64,000 bases of DNA from Gordionus sp. m RMFG-2023 (taxonomy: Eukaryota > Nematomorpha > Gordioida > Chordodea > Parachordodidae): positions 2,668,846 through 2,732,845 of the forward strand of contig NC_088779.1 of assembly GCF_954871325.1 (NCBI RefSeq), read 5' to 3'. The stretch's first letter is position 1. The number at the start of each line of letters is the position of its first letter. The position numbers were made by a program, and so were the translations under genes. The notes below the pieces were generated by a model. The model saw nothing but the letters and a program-made list of their open reading frames with translations. It was not told where the DNA came from and did not search any database. Shown piece after piece: positions 1 through 12,749 of this stretch.

Positions 1-505
1 AATTTTTACTGTATTCTCTCCAACTGTAAAATTTTGAATTGAAGGCGCGTTTGGGGAGGGAAGAATAACAGTTTTGTTAAAGTTGATCCTAAGTCCAACT
101 CTATAGCTCAAAGTCTCAATTAGATAAAGTAGATTCTTGGTTTCTTCAATATTTTTCGAGATTACTGCAATATCATCCGCATAGGATATTATCCTATTTA
201 CAAAAAAAATCTTCTCATTTGATCCTATATTAACTAGATCAGCAACTCCCAGTACTTCTTTTATTATTTTATTCATTATTATGTTAAGGGAGGTGAGAGG
301 GTGCAGCCTTGTTTTACACCTTTTTTTATCCTTAAGAAGGGAGAGATTTTATCATTTATTTTGAAACAAGCAAATAAATTTGAATAGTGCTTTTTTAAGA
401 TTCGAATTATTTGGGTTTCAACACCGCATTCTGCTAGCTTTTCCCAAAGAGCTACATGGTTAACGTTGTCAAATGCTCTACTAAAATCAATGAATGTGTA
501 GAATG
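1..505 (-). mobile_element. LINE reverse transcriptase remnant
   Basis: Translated on the minus strand, this stretch gives a non-LTR retrotransposon reverse transcriptase fragment. It reads FIDFSRAFDNVNHVALWEKL (near 495-436), then GVKQGCTLSP (near 325-296), then ISYADDIAVISKN (near 190-150), followed by a typical post-catalytic segment ending ILPSPNAPSIQNF. The order and spacing are those of reverse transcriptase motifs around the YADD catalytic box. One reading-frame change lies between the QGCTLSP block and the YADD block (around 290-300), so the copy is broken. It continues off the left edge of the window. I cannot assign a clade from this fragment. Confidence 0.85.
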
Positions 506-1260
506 AGGGTATCTAATTTGTTACAATATATTTTTTGATTGATATTTTTTTTTAAATATATTTTTTTGATTGATATATTTTTTTAAAATATATTATAATT
601 TGTTACAATATATTTTTTGATTGATATTTCTTTTTAATGTATATATTTTTTAAAATATATTTTAATTTGTTGTTACAATATATTTTTTGATTGATATTTT
701 TTTTTAATATATATTTTTTTTTAATATATATTTTTTTTTAATATATATTTTTTTTTAATATATATTTTTTTTTAATATATATTTTGATCGCTAATTTTTT
801 TTATTTTGTTTTATATGATTTCTTTAATAAATTTTTTTAAATATTTTTTTTAAAATATATATTTTTTTTCTTGATATATCTTTTGATCACTAATTTTTTT
901 ATTTTTTGCGTTATAATGTTTATTTAATAAATTTTTTTAAATATAATATCTTTGATTGATATTTTTTTTTATATTTTTTTTTTGTGTTATATGATTTTTT
1001 TAAATATATTTTTTTGATTGATTTTTTTTTATTTTTAAATTTATATTTGATATATTTGATCGCTAATTTTTTTAATTTTTGTGTTATATGATTTTTTTAA
1101 TAAATCTTTTTTAATTGATATTTTTTAATATATTTTTTTAATAAATTTTTTTAAATATATTTTTTTGATTGATATTTTTTAATATATATTTTTAAAATGA
1201 TTATTATATATTTATATTTTAAGTAATTTTATTTATTATATATCTTTTGATAGAAAAATT
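505..1260. repeat. A/T-rich degenerate tandem repeat
   Basis: Long runs built from the words ATTTTTTTTTAATATAT and TTTTTTGATTGATATTTTT. A nearly perfect 18-19-bp array lies at about 700-783, and looser copies extend to 1190. No coding frame is visible. Confidence 0.8.
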
Positions 1261-1267
1261 TTTAGGT

Positions 1268-1605
1268 AATAGTGACAAATGTCATAATCGTTATTTTTGA
1301 ACTTTTTTGAGTTTTTTAAGGTAAATAGGTAAAAATATGTTTTGTAAACATGTTAAATTAATATTTCAGTGAAAATGTACTATGAAAAAGTGACAATTGC
1401 CATAATCGTTATTTTTAAACTTTTTTTGAGTTTTTTTAAAGTAAATGGGTAAAAATATGTTTTGTAAACATGTTAAATTAATATTTCAGTGAAAGTGTAC
1501 TATAGAAATACAATTGTCATAATCCTTATTTTTGAACTTTTTTGAGTTTTTTTAAGGTAAATAGGTAAAAATGTGTTTTGTAAACTTTAAATTAAAATTT
1601 CAATT
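1268..1605. repeat. Tandem repeat, about 118-bp unit, three copies
   Basis: Three successive copies begin near 1270, 1389 and 1506. Each carries the words TGACAAnTGTCATAATCGTT, TTTTTTGAGTTTTTT and GGTAAAAATATGTTTTGTAAA. Copies 1 and 2 are very similar; copy 3 is shorter and more diverged. No coding potential is visible. Confidence 0.85.
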
Positions 1606-2690
1606 TAGATATGTTTTATATTTTTAAGTAACTAACAGTAATATCAACAATAACATTAATCACTTCAAATGATAAATTCCACTATTATGATTAAATTTTA
1701 ATCTTCATAGCATCCGGAAATTTTTTTTTAACATAATTTATAATAGTAGGCCGATATAAGATTAAAATAATTGTAAAATAAATTTATTTTTTCCTAAAAT
1801 ATTAACTACGAGATATATTTAAAAATAGAATCCTGCATCGGTTATTTATATATCAACTAACTATAATATCTTTGACTTATTTATTTCAATTCTGTTAATA
1901 AATACATTTTAAGTATTTATTTACTTTAGTGAACTATCTGAAATTACAAGTTAGAGCTACTATTTAAATTTAAATCTATCAAAGTATTAAATAACTTTTC
2001 GAAATGAATATAATTACGAAATTAATTTTAGCATTTTTAAAGTTAGCCCTCATATTTATATATATTTTAACATTTTAATTTAATAGATTATTTAATTTTT
2101 GAGAATTTCATATAAATATCACACAATTTGGTAATTTTAATTATTGTTCAGATGATTGTTTGGTATTTTATGTGTAGGTAGTTTAACCTAAAATTTTTTT
2201 TATATTAATCATAAATAAAATATATACATATATAAATATTATCTAATTGACGAATACAATACATAATATATAAATAAACTACATTATTTGTTAATTGAAA
2301 GATGTTGCCTATATTAGAGGTCTAATTGGGCAAGAACCAATGTATAAAACAAATTTAACTCACCTAACCCGCCCATAGTTTTCATAAAAAATATACCAGC
2401 TCGCCCGCCCATTGGTCCAAAATCCCTTACTCCCCTCCCCCCCTCCCGACCTGTCTATCACGCTAAAATATTTTACCTGCCCACGCATTATTTACAACAA
2501 ATTTTTAAGCCAAGTCCGGTTATAAAATTTAATTATGGTCATTCTTTCATTTTTTAAGCATCTAATAAAAAGAATTTTTAGCATTACACTACTACAAAAA
2601 GTTTGGAAATTACTATATTATAAGCATAAAAAAATATTCAATTTTGAATAATTTATTTGAAACAAATAAAATATTTATTAAAAAAAAATG
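1606..2690. other. AT-rich intergenic DNA, no gene seen
   Basis: No supportable reading frame. The only distinctive part is a C-rich patch at about 2360-2480 with repeated GCCCGCCC words, echoed at 2985-3000. This suggests it bounds the hAT remnant that follows. Confidence 0.6.
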
Positions 2691-2694
2691 TTAA

Positions 2695-2880
2695 TATATA
2701 ATTGATTATTATATGTGATTATAATGCAAAAATAATAATGAATCGACATTTTCTGGATTCAAACACGTTCTTCTTTGTTCTAAAAACCTTCCACCTGCAA
2801 TGCTAAATCTCCGTTCAGAAAGCACTATTTATAGGAATTGCCAATATTTTTTTCTAATCTTGATATCTTTGGCAAATCTC
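2695..2880 (-). mobile_element. hAT transposase C-terminal remnant
   Basis: The minus strand reads ERRFSIAGGRFLEQRRTCLN followed by PENVDSLLFLHYN. This matches the hAT dimerisation-domain pattern (SERxFSxAGxIxxxxRxxLxPxxVDxLLFLxxN). Flanking GC-rich GCCCGCCC words at about 2400 and 2990 may be part of the element ends. Only this small piece is recognisable, so it is a decayed or internally deleted copy. Confidence 0.7.
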
Positions 2881-3919
2881 TTTCTTGTCGTTTCCACCAA
2901 AGTAGTTTTTTTAATATACAAAAAAAGTTCATAAGAACAATTTTTTATTAATATTTACTTAAATGATTTTAAAAAATTTTAACCCACCCGCCCATTGTTT
3001 AAATTTCTTAACCAACGATGGAATAACGTGATGATCATATGGGGATTTAAACTAACCTTGAAATCTTCGAAAATACTAATCTCGCTATTGTTCTTCCTGT
3101 CAATTTATCGTTGGGGTTCCCCGTGTCGCCCTGTCCCCTTACCCCGTATTTTGCTACCCTTTTAACATTAACGCCAACCAGGTTTACAAGGTCATTTTCC
3201 ATGGAAACTGTTGTGATAAAGAATTGTCAGTTAGGTAGTCAATCAATCAATTAATATAACGTTTTATGTGATGCAAAGATATTCGGATATTTCAAGATAA
3301 TTATAATTGTGCATTATTCATAAGAAGAATATTTTTTGTCAGGATACTAAGCATATATCCTTAGCGGGTGATCAAACTTCTCTAAACCCTTTAGTCTATA
3401 TTTAACAAGCATATTTTTTTTAACCTTTATATATTTCTTAAACCCTAAGTAAACCTTAGTCGAGAAAAAATATTTAAATTGTTAATAAGACATTTGCAGG
3501 AGGGGACGATAGAACTTAAATTTATTCCATCTTAAGCAACTTACCAAATTAGATTATTTAGCATCGAAATTCGATCACGTAAAAATTAGATCTTTTCGCA
3601 AAAGGTAGTGTGTTTTGCCATTTTACCAATAGAAATTTTTTTTAAAAAAGCATCTGTCAAGTTGAGATCCATTAATAATTTATGATTAAAAAAACAATAT
3701 TTTTTTATATGGCCCTTTTTTTGTATCAATAAAATTGCATATTATTAATATTTTTTTTTTGCCCAGTGATGCCGATATATTTTTTTTATCTCGATATACA
3801 TTGTATTTATTATAAAATTTCGATAAAGAATTTAAACTCAAAAAGATTTTCACGTCATAGGAGTTTAAATTAGTGTTGTTGAACGGCTCGTTTTGAGTCA
3901 ATTTTTTAAAACGGCTAAC

Positions 3920-5398
3920 CAGAGTTGTTAAACGCTACTTTTAAAAGTAGCGCGCTACCGCTATCGCTATTTGTTAAAAAAGTAGCTCGCTACCGCTATC
4001 GCTATTTGTTAAAAAAAGTAGCTCGCTACCGCTATCGCTATTTGTCAAAAAAAGTAGCTCGCTATTAGCTACTATTTTTTAAAAGTAGCTTTAGCTACTT
4101 TTTATAAAAAAAATTTAAAAACAAATTTTTTATTTTTTGCTTATAATGTTATTGTATAGTAAATATATGAAAATCATTAGTTTTGATTATAAAAAAATTT
4201 ATGTAATAAAAATAAATATTTATGGAAATTTGTTGCATTTTAATAATAAAATCATTTCAATATTATCATCTCCAAGTCTAGAGCGACGATCAGAAAGTAT
4301 AAGTTTTGCCTTATTAAATAATCTCTCGACACTAGCACTTGAGGGTAAGGGCGTATTTAATCTTATATACATATTTTTAATATAAGATAGATTATCAATA
4401 ATTTTATTTGCAAGTACATCGTATGTCAGGCATCTTATTATCATTTTGAGGGCTAATGCCACAGATCTTTTTTTTAAAGTTCTAGGGTATAGCCAATGGC
4501 CTGTGATTCCCAAATAAGCTCAAAAATATTTAATCAGATCAATTTATAAATATAAATAAGTTTTTACCTTCTGTTATGTGTACAACTATCTCCCGTCGTA
4601 CATATATATGATATCTCTGATAACTCTACTATTAGTGTCTGGTGGCATAAAATTGTTGTACCTGGGGATAGAGTTTTAATCATCATGGTAAATGATGGAT
4701 TATCAACTAAGGACATTGGCTGAACTGTATAAATTATAAAATTAACAATAACTTTATCAGCCAATTTCTGATTGTCATTTGCATTATTAATTAATTTGGT
4801 TTGAATTGAATTAGTCTTGGATGTAGAGTCGCCTATACCAAAATTATTTAGATGTTTCTCCATTTCCTTAAAACTTATGAATAGACTTATAAAATAAATA
4901 TTATTAGAATGTAAAAATGACAATTTACCTTTAGGTGTTTCTTGAGGTTATAGCTACTGGGTTGATTTGAGGAAATATTATTTTTTACATTTTAAACAAA
5001 TAAATTTGAAACCAGTTTAGGTTATATATTTATTTTAAAAAATTTTCCAATCTAGGGAATGGGAAATTTGTATTATAGCTATTAAGAAAATTTTCTTCCC
5101 TGGTATCTTCCATTTCATTAATATGATTGTCTGAATCACTTTCAACGATTTGGACATAGGCGATGACATTTTAAATTATTAACACGTGATTTAGGTTTAT
5201 AATACAAATGAAAATATAAATTACAAATTGAAATTACATTTTAATTTCAAAATTAAATAATAAATCATAAAAATTTTACACTTACCTTCATTAAATTTTT
5301 TCAAAAAAAGTAGCGCGTTAAAAAATTAAATTACAAAAAAAGTAACCGCTATTAGCTATAGCTACCAAAAAAGTTAGCGCGCTACTTTAACAACTCTG
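3920..5398 (-). mobile_element. Internally deleted hAT transposon
   Basis: The ends are inverted repeats: CAGAGTTGTTAAA at the left, and the same word on the minus strand at the right, followed inward by GTAGCGCGCTA in both. The element is flanked by 8-bp duplications CGGCTAAC (3912-3919) and CCGCTAAC (5399-5406), differing at one base. That is the hAT signature. Two minus-strand coding pieces remain: 4564-4923, containing the N-proximal block QPMSLVDNPSFTMMIKTLSP, and 4220-4513, containing the C-terminal dimerisation block SASVERLFNKAKLILSDRRS. The catalytic core between them is missing, so the copy is not autonomous. Confidence 0.88.
3955..4100. repeat. Subterminal tandem repeat of the nested hAT
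   Basis: About four copies of a roughly 36-bp unit built on AGTAGCTCGCTACCGCTATC followed by GCTATTTGTTAAAAAA. Related words recur in inverted orientation at 5310-5385, inside the opposite end of the same transposon, and again at 44390-44470. Such subterminal repeats are commonly transposase-binding sites in hAT elements. Confidence 0.8.
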
Positions 5399-5519
5399 CC
5401 GCTAACTCAATATTTTAGCTAGAAAAATATTGCCTAATCTCCGAGATTTCACTAAGCAAAATCTTCAGGCTTGCGTAATATTATTCTAGATAAAAATTGA
5501 CAAATCGACTTTAAATTTT

Positions 5520-8160
5520 TATTTATTTTTCTTCTTCTTTATAATGTGTTTTTTTACACTTCAAAGGCGCCAATAGGGTCAAATTTTTTTTATTAGAAAT
5601 AAATTTGAAAATTCGTTGTTTTGTTAAAAAAATATTGTTATATAATTATATCTAGTGTTGTACATAGTTACTTTTGAAACATAAGCAAAAATGTAACTAG
5701 TTACTTTAACAAATATCAAATTTTGATAAATATAAAAATTAGAACAATTTAATTTAAAATATAATTTCTTTCTTTTTTTTCCCCCAAATCAATATCTTTT
5801 TTTGTCATAAATTTATTCAATAGAATTTAAAAATTGGTTTTAAAATGCTTAAAAAGGGGGGGGGGGTAAATTTATTTAAAAAAAATGTTCTACTTTTTCT
5901 TATGAGATTAAAAAAATTTTTTAAATTGTGGTATAATTTTTGTCCAATTCCTGTCCATGATTCATAGAAATCTTAGCTTCCGACAAATAAAAAAAAAATT
6001 TAACCAGAAAATATATAAAGATAATTTAAATTTTATTTAAAAATAAAAAATTCCGCTAATATTTAGGCTTTAATTTTTTAAAAAAAAGAAAGGAATATGG
6101 TAAATTGGTCCACCAAAGAAATCGATATAAATATTGGTCTAGGCGCGTAACCAATGGGGGGTAAAATTTATACCACGTGATGTTGGAAAAGGCAAATCAG
6201 ATTCGAGCTGATTTATTAAAAACTCAACATTATAGCCAGGAAAATATTTTCTAAGGGTCGAGATTTTGCCAACATATGTTCAATCCTGTGTGCCATCTAT
6301 GAACAAAATCTCTGGGCTTGCATTATATTTTTTTCTGGATAAAATATAAAGTTGTTAAATTAAAGAGAAATTTTATTTTTGTTTCGGCATGTATGTGACC
6401 AGAATTGCCATATTAATTATATTACATTTATGTTGGTAGAATTTTTATTTAATATTAAATTTATAAAGAAATTGTGCAAATTCACGAAACTATTTATTAT
6501 TAACAAATAAAGGCAACAAAAAACCTGTTTTTATTTTTATTTATTATACATAGTAAAAAATATTATATATTGAAACGGCGAAAGAACAGAAATATCATTC
6601 TAATATATTCTTTTGATTATTTAATATTATTAAAATTCTTTCTAAAGCAAAAGAAGTAAGCATATTTTATTTTATTTTTTCTTATTTTTTAAAATTTTAT
6701 AATTTGAATACCGAACTGGGGTACGATGGGTCAGCTAAATGTTGTTATGCGGCCCTCGTTATGAGCCTATTTTTAAAAATTCAATATTTTGAACAGAAAA
6801 AAAAGATTTTTATGATAGATGGTAAAACAAAGGCTTGGACATCTATTAGCGAAATCATGGTCAATATTTTTCTGGCTAAAATATTGGGTTTAGCCCTTCT
6901 TTAACAAATGGGCTCAAATCGAGCGGTTTAAACAACACTATGGCCAGTCTAGCCCTAAATTTCTTAAAAAATTTATTTTAACTAATTTTTTGTGAGATTC
7001 TTTGCTTCTTCCTTTAGTCTTTAGTCTTAAATCTTTATTTTCTTTTTTTTATAAAATTCAAAGCTAAATAATCATTTTTGTATATATAAATGTTTAGAAA
7101 AAAAATGATATTTTAAAAAAATAATCTCAAGTTTTGACTGTATATTTTTTTAATAAAAAATAATTCTGCATACATTGTATCTAATTTACGAAATAATTCT
7201 GCATACATTGTATCTAATTTACGAAATCATTTTGTCAGTCAGGGTATGCGACTAGCGTTAGCGTAACGATTATAGTCCAAACTCAATGGAAATTATTATT
7301 TTTTTCTCATATGAATTGTCAGATTTGAAGTCATTAATAAAATTGAATCCTGGACAAAAAGACCCGGACAAAAAGGGTAATGCTGAGTCTCTTTCAGATT
7401 GTACCCAAATGTATAGTAGGTTTAGTGCTCCTAATAAAATTAAGTATATCTCATAAAGTAGTTTTATGTTTAGATTGACCCCCTCCTCATAAGACCTTTG
7501 CAATGAGCCGCATAGCAATCCATTTAGCCAACAAAACAGGATCGTTGTATTTTCATTGGTTAAATATTTTTTTTAATCAAGAATTAGGTATATGTTGAGG
7601 ATGAAATCAATACATATATTTTTTTTTTAAAAAACTTATCCCCTTTTTCTTAACATTTTTTTTAAAAAAAATATATAAAAATTTGGCTATTTTTGTCCGA
7701 AGAGCATTCCGTATTCATTTTGTCAGAGTGTATATATGTCCATCGTCTTTTTTTTGAGCTGTGTATTTTTCCCTGGATCTTTTTGTCCGGGACCTGACTG
7801 ATTTAACCACTAAACCATATCCCTCAAACCTTTAATTAACCCTAACCCATTACCCCCACCAAGCCTTTAACCCCACATACTTGTTCATAACATTAAATAT
7901 ATTTCATCCAATTAAAACGATTTCCCTGAGTTGGGAGTTTCCTTGAATTGAGTTATTACGATAACGTACCTTTAGACCGGCTGAGATCGTAAAATTTCAC
8001 ATCCGGTCCTGATTTATTTTGTTTAAAAAAAAACAAATAAGATTTATCCCGCTCTTCCCGGGATTTTTTTAAAAAAAAGAATTGTTTCTTGTATCGGTGT
8101 TTTTGTATTATAAATTTGTTTTAAACCCATCGTAATAAATGTGGGGCTCTAAGTAATGAT
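5520..8160. other. AT-rich DNA with no supported gene
   Basis: No convincing exon. Contents include fragments of family A (AAACAACACTA near 6927), a 33-bp direct duplication AATAATTCTGCATACATTGT... at about 7161-7226, and a possible MITE at about 7340-7800. That MITE's ends carry the inverted words GGACAAAAAGACCCGG and CTTTTTGTCCGGGACC. Short open frames here show no family resemblance. Confidence 0.5.
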
Positions 8161-8320
8161 TCAAAACGGCTGACTCAATATTTTGGCCAGAAAAATATTG
8201 CCTAGGCCCCGAGATTCCGATAATAGGAGTCTAAACCTTTGTTCCTTCTCCGAGCAAAATCTTCAGGACTGCGTTATATTTTTCTGATGAATTATTGAGT
8301 TAGCCGTTTAACAACACTGA
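8161..8320. mobile_element. MITE family A, truncated copy
   Basis: Begins inside the family with AAAACGGCTGACTCAATATT and ends GCCGTTTAACAACACT. The left terminal repeat is missing. Confidence 0.75.
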
Positions 8321-8859
8321 ACTCTAAGCAGATAGACTTTATATATATAAAAAAAGGCCTTTTAATTTATATTTTTTAAAGATTTTTATCATTAAAATCT
8401 TTCAGTTATTTTTTTTAATTAATTTTTTTTGGGTTTATAAAGTATATATTTGGAAAAAAAAAATTTAATTTCGTTCTTTAAGCCTAATATTTTATTAACT
8501 AACTGCCCTTGTGTCTTTTTTTCTCCACTTGTGCTATAAGGATTAAGTATCTGACCAGTGCTCGATCCCGGACAGAAACGATACTGGATAATGAAGAACA
8601 ACCGAACAAAATAAAATATACCTCAATTTTAGAAAATTTTATTAAATCTATACGGTATTATATATACATATCCTTTACCCCATTGTCTAAATAAACGGCC
8701 CTTTAACCTATACTTAATTTAAGTCAACGTTTTTTTTTTTAAACCGTATAATATGAATACACAGTCATAACCATAAGTTAGATTTAATATAATAATGCTC
8801 TTTACATCCTCCTCCATCTTCCCCCCCCCCCACCCACATTCTCTTTAACTACTCCTCGT

Positions 8860-8985
8860 TAGTGTTGTTAAAAGGCCCGACTCGGGTCGATAACATTATG
8901 TAAGCCTAAGGATTTTTCTCATAGCTGGCAGGAATGCTTGGACATCTATTTGCCAAATCTCAATTGCTTACATAATATTGTATTA
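8860..8985. mobile_element. MITE family A, diverged left part
   Basis: Starts TTAGTGTTGTTAAAAGGCCC and keeps the family's GACATCTATTTGCCAAAT word. The right half is not recognisable. Confidence 0.5.
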
Positions 8986-9002
8986 TAACTACTTATTATC
9001 GT

Positions 9003-9596
9003 TTTACTAGATCAGGCAAGGAATACATCATGAGAAGAAACAGCGGAATTCCTAACCGCGCCGACAACCTATACGACTCTGATTTCGGGTTCGGACACTG
9101 GCACCCCTTTCGGGATCCTCCTGCCCCTCCCCGGGGATACTTGACCCTTCCAAATATAATCTACGTGGACGCGTCGGACAGTCACATTGGGATCGCGGAA
9201 GATACCGAGAGTGAATTCTCTTTCTCCTACGATGAAGCAAAACGCGTCCTAGGCATTCCCAACTTCTACCTCAGCCATATAACCCAAAAAGAGATATTAG
9301 CGGTCGCGTCAGGCGTAATATACGCTGTTAATCGGCACGGTTCCATACCCATCATAGCCACGGATAGCCAAGTAGCTTACTACATTGCGAGGAAAGGAAG
9401 TTCAAGATCGACTCCTTGTCATATCATCATCAAGAAGCTAAAGCAAAAAATAGGGAATTATCAATACAGGAGCCTGAGCCAGCGAATCACCTGGATATCT
9501 TCTGAAGAAAACCTAGCTGACAGGCCCAGCCGAGAATGGCTAAGATTCAGCAATGAACACCTCTACTTCCTTAACATGAGTTTCCATGATTAAATC
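9003..9596 (+). mobile_element. Fossil reverse-transcribing element, RNase H-like part
   Basis: This is an isolated frame, open from an ATG at 9030 to 9593, that is clearly GC-richer than its surroundings. The translation fits an RNase H fold of a Ty3/DIRS-like reverse-transcribing element: IIYVDASDSHIGI, then ITQKEILAVASGVIYAVNRH, then PIIATDSQVAYYIARKG, then ITWISSEENLADRPSR. The acidic residues sit where the D-E-D-D catalytic set is expected. Other parts of such an element (reverse transcriptase, integrase or recombinase, terminal repeats) are not visible nearby, so this is a partial, broken copy. A poly-A run lies just downstream at 9607-9623. The fragment looks comparatively young or conserved. 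The family assignment between LTR and tyrosine-recombinase elements is uncertain, and a domesticated single-exon gene is the alternative. Confidence 0.6.
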
Positions 9597-9599
9597 AAT

Positions 9600-11240
9600 G
9601 ATTTTTAAAAAAAAAAAAAAAAATCGTGATTAAAATAATTATTCATTTTTTTTGATATAATATGCTAAACCTTTTTAAAAAAATGATTTTATTATAGATT
9701 TTTTTTTATTGATTAATTCGCATGATTGGATGATTATAAATTTATTTTATAATTATAAACTATTTTTATAATAACATCTATAATATTTTAAAAGTTCTAA
9801 TCTTGTGTTCAAATATATTTAATTATACATGGTAAGTCTACCCCCCCCCCTTCCCCCTTAAAAGATTGGTTCCTTCAGAAACATAATTTTATTATTAATA
9901 AGGAGTTACGACTAACGAAAAAGATCTAGAGGATTTCCTAGGTCCATTCTAAAAAAAAAATAGCGTGTGAAATAAGTTCGCGATTTCCAACTATTGGGAT
10001 CAAGATCTTTAGATTTTGTGCACGAAAATTGGAAGTATAGTACTACCAAGAACACTATGATATAATAAACACGGCGGCATCTGAAATGCTGTCAAAATGG
10101 GATTATTATATGGAGAAATGCCAAATTTTGCTAATTATGCTGCTTCCTCATTTTTTAGACCCAAGGATAAAAAAAAAACCTTTGTTAATCTTGTTGATAT
10201 CCAAGATTAATATTATTGAAGATCTTAAAAACTTATTTAGAAAAATATTCCCCATTTTCTGAGAAAATATATATAAATATCGATGATGGTAGAAATTCCA
10301 AATAATCTGACATCTATAGCCATTTTGCAGGAATCAAAAAATGTATATAAATTAAATGATATATCTAATATGTTACCCTTTTTTATGACATCTAGTAAGA
10401 ATAATCTAAGCGTGAATGTGTTTGATAGTGAAGTCAATAGTCAATGAATATTTAAGGTAACACCCAGAAAACGTTAATGTTTTACAGTTGTTGTGATGAT
10501 TTAATTATGAAATTATAATTCCCAAATGAAATCTAAAAAAAATTATCCCATTATTTATGCAGTATATTTCAAATTTTATATAATTATTATAGATATAATA
10601 TATTTTATATTAAATACTTCTTAAATAAACTAATTTTTTAAAAAAATATAAATAAATTTGCCCTCAAATATTCTGGGAAAAACAAAAATTCGTCTATTTT
10701 GTGCTCAATCTAGCGTGCTTTTAGATTTATAAAGTGCCCCCATCGCAAATTTCAGCACTTCACTGCTCATACTCTAGTTAAAGTGTACTCGTAATCACTA
10801 CCAATACCAAACAAAACATTGGTATAAATTTTTAAAATTAAATCCAATTGCTCGGTCAACTTTATAGGAGATGATAAGGAGGATATTACATAGTTTTAAA
10901 AAAAGCGAAATAAAAAATGACCACGTTAAAATCAGTAGTATCTAATCAGAATGCCCGGCAAATAGGGGTTTAGGAGGCAAACCCCTCCTAAATCCCGTAA
11001 CCCCCTCCTCACCCTCCCCCAATTGGATAAATGGCAACGACGCTGCACAGGGATCAAAAATGGCGGCCCCTATAAGATTAGCCACTGTCCCTTTTGCCCA
11101 ATACACCTTTCTAGACATCTTAAATTTTTTTCAAAAAAAAAGTACGATACAATATAATATTATTTATCTTAGTTGTTAAACTATAAGTTAGTTATATTCT
11201 ATCAATTTTTTTTGTTCTCCAAACTAAACAGAAATAATAT
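9600..11240. other. AT-rich DNA, no gene seen
   Basis: Homopolymer runs (poly-A at 9607, poly-C at 9841) and low-complexity DNA. There is a C-rich patch at 10975-11025 with repeated CCCCTCCT words. I see no exon or recognisable element. Confidence 0.5.
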
Positions 11241-11247
11241 ACGTTAG

Positions 11248-11538
11248 CGTAGCGTCAATGTGTTTTTTTTCCGGCATTGTATTATTGTATTCCAGCGTGT
11301 TCAGAATTCCTATCTTATAAATCGTAGATAATTTTATAAACTTTGAGTTCATTTTGAATTATATGTGGAAAATTTTAAATATAAATTATATTAAGTTTAA
11401 ATAGTTCATGGAAAATATTGTCCGAAATTCGTAGGATTAGGTATTCCAAACATGGCGGCATACATTTCCGGTAAAATCAGATTTTTTTTAAAATTTCTAA
11501 AAACGCGCTCAAAGTCAAAAAATAACACATTGACGCTA
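11248..11538. mobile_element. MITE family C with GTAGCGTCAATGTG ends
   Basis: The left end reads GTAGCGTCAATGTGTTTTTT. The right end is the reverse complement, AATAACACATTGACGCTAC. The interior carries the word ATTCCAAACATGGCGGCATA and ACATTTCCGGTAAAATCAGA, also found in the copy near 19250-19500 and in the array at 49260-50040. Confidence 0.75.
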
Positions 11539-11539
11539 C

Positions 11540-12740
11540 CACAGATACATTGGGGGGGGGGGGGGGTTAAAAGTATTTGTGAGGAACCGTTATGATTTTA
11601 TATCGATATCGGTTTCATTTCAAATACATTTTTAAAAAATCTAGCCAACAAATTTGATTATTTTATTATTGTGTAGTAGATTATTAAACAAAGGTTGCCA
11701 ATTACCGACTTTTGAATTGGCAACGGTCCTGCGTTAAATTAATTATTATTATCACTATCGTAACTATTAATTATGATACATTATAAATGTAAATTATTTT
11801 TTATAATAAATTTAAATATTAAATATGACGGATGTTAATTTATAAATTTTGCATATTTTTTACTCTGTAATTAATGACCTTTTTGTAAAAATTCTTTCTT
11901 TTAAATTCATTTAATGACCTTTTATATTTTCCTAATTTTCGTAAATGTTAATTTAATTTAAGGACGAATTGGTAAAAATTAACCTTAAATTTTATATATG
12001 TAAATAGTAGTAAATTAATACTATATATAGTTGTAAAATTTTCAATATCTTCAGTAGTAATAGTAATAAAAATTAAGATGAATTAAATAAAAGATTTCAA
12101 ATATATTTCTTGGTTTTTCTTTACCTGCCTTCCCTGAAAATAACAACGGAAATGTTATTTTAATTAAATCTAAATTATTTTTAACCATTTAAAAGAAAGT
12201 ATCTGATTTGTTGAAAAAAAAAACAATTGCCGTTTAAATTTATAAATATTAGCAAACATGTTTTTATACTAACATTTTAAATAATCATCTTCCAAATTAT
12301 TTATTTAGATATTTTTTATGAATTTTCCCAAAAATCATCCAAAACAATAATTTTAATGTACTTCAACTTAAAAATATTTGAGAGTAAATAAAAACGATTT
12401 TTGATAACGAAAAAATTTTCGATTAAAATATACGTCATATTTTCTCTCTAATGTGATATCGAAATATTTGCAAATAAAATATCCTTTAAAATAAAAAAAT
12501 TTCGCTCGGCCCGGCTCGGGTCTTATTTAGATAATAATGGAGATTTGCAATAAACGATATAAATTTTGAATCAGATTCTTTAGCGCTTTGTTAGGATAGG
12601 TCAGTGCGTTAGTTCATTAGCAGCCCCCCAAACTAAAATAAAAAGTTATTAAGGAAGTAAACAAAAAAATATGGCGGCACACCAAAACAAAAAACTAGAG
12701 CAACGATCGGCACCACCCCCCCCTCTCCCCACATTATTTA
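11540..12740. other. AT-rich DNA, no gene seen
   Basis: A poly-G run at 11560-11575 and a C-rich patch at 12713-12730 frame otherwise featureless AT-rich sequence. The word CGGCCCGGCTCGGGTC at about 12507 resembles the GC-rich family D MITEs at 43853 and 45288, but no second end is seen. Confidence 0.5.
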
Positions 12741-12749
12741 AGAGTTGAT

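Larger units (their letters stand above)
3871..5520. mobile_element. hAT-type MITE (family A) split by a nested hAT
   Basis: The left part (3871-3919) starts TAGTGTTGTTGAACGGCTCG. The right part (from 5399) resumes with CGCTAACTCAATATTTTAGC and runs through the family's AAATCTTCAGGCTTGCGTAAT word before losing similarity near 5520. Together they match the palindromic family A seen at 15346 and 16799. The nested element at 3920-5398 interrupts it. Confidence 0.85.

Noticed and set aside
7270-7518. 82-codon minus-strand frame with GTCCGG words
   Set aside because: It overlaps the possible MITE at 7340-7800 and shows no domain.
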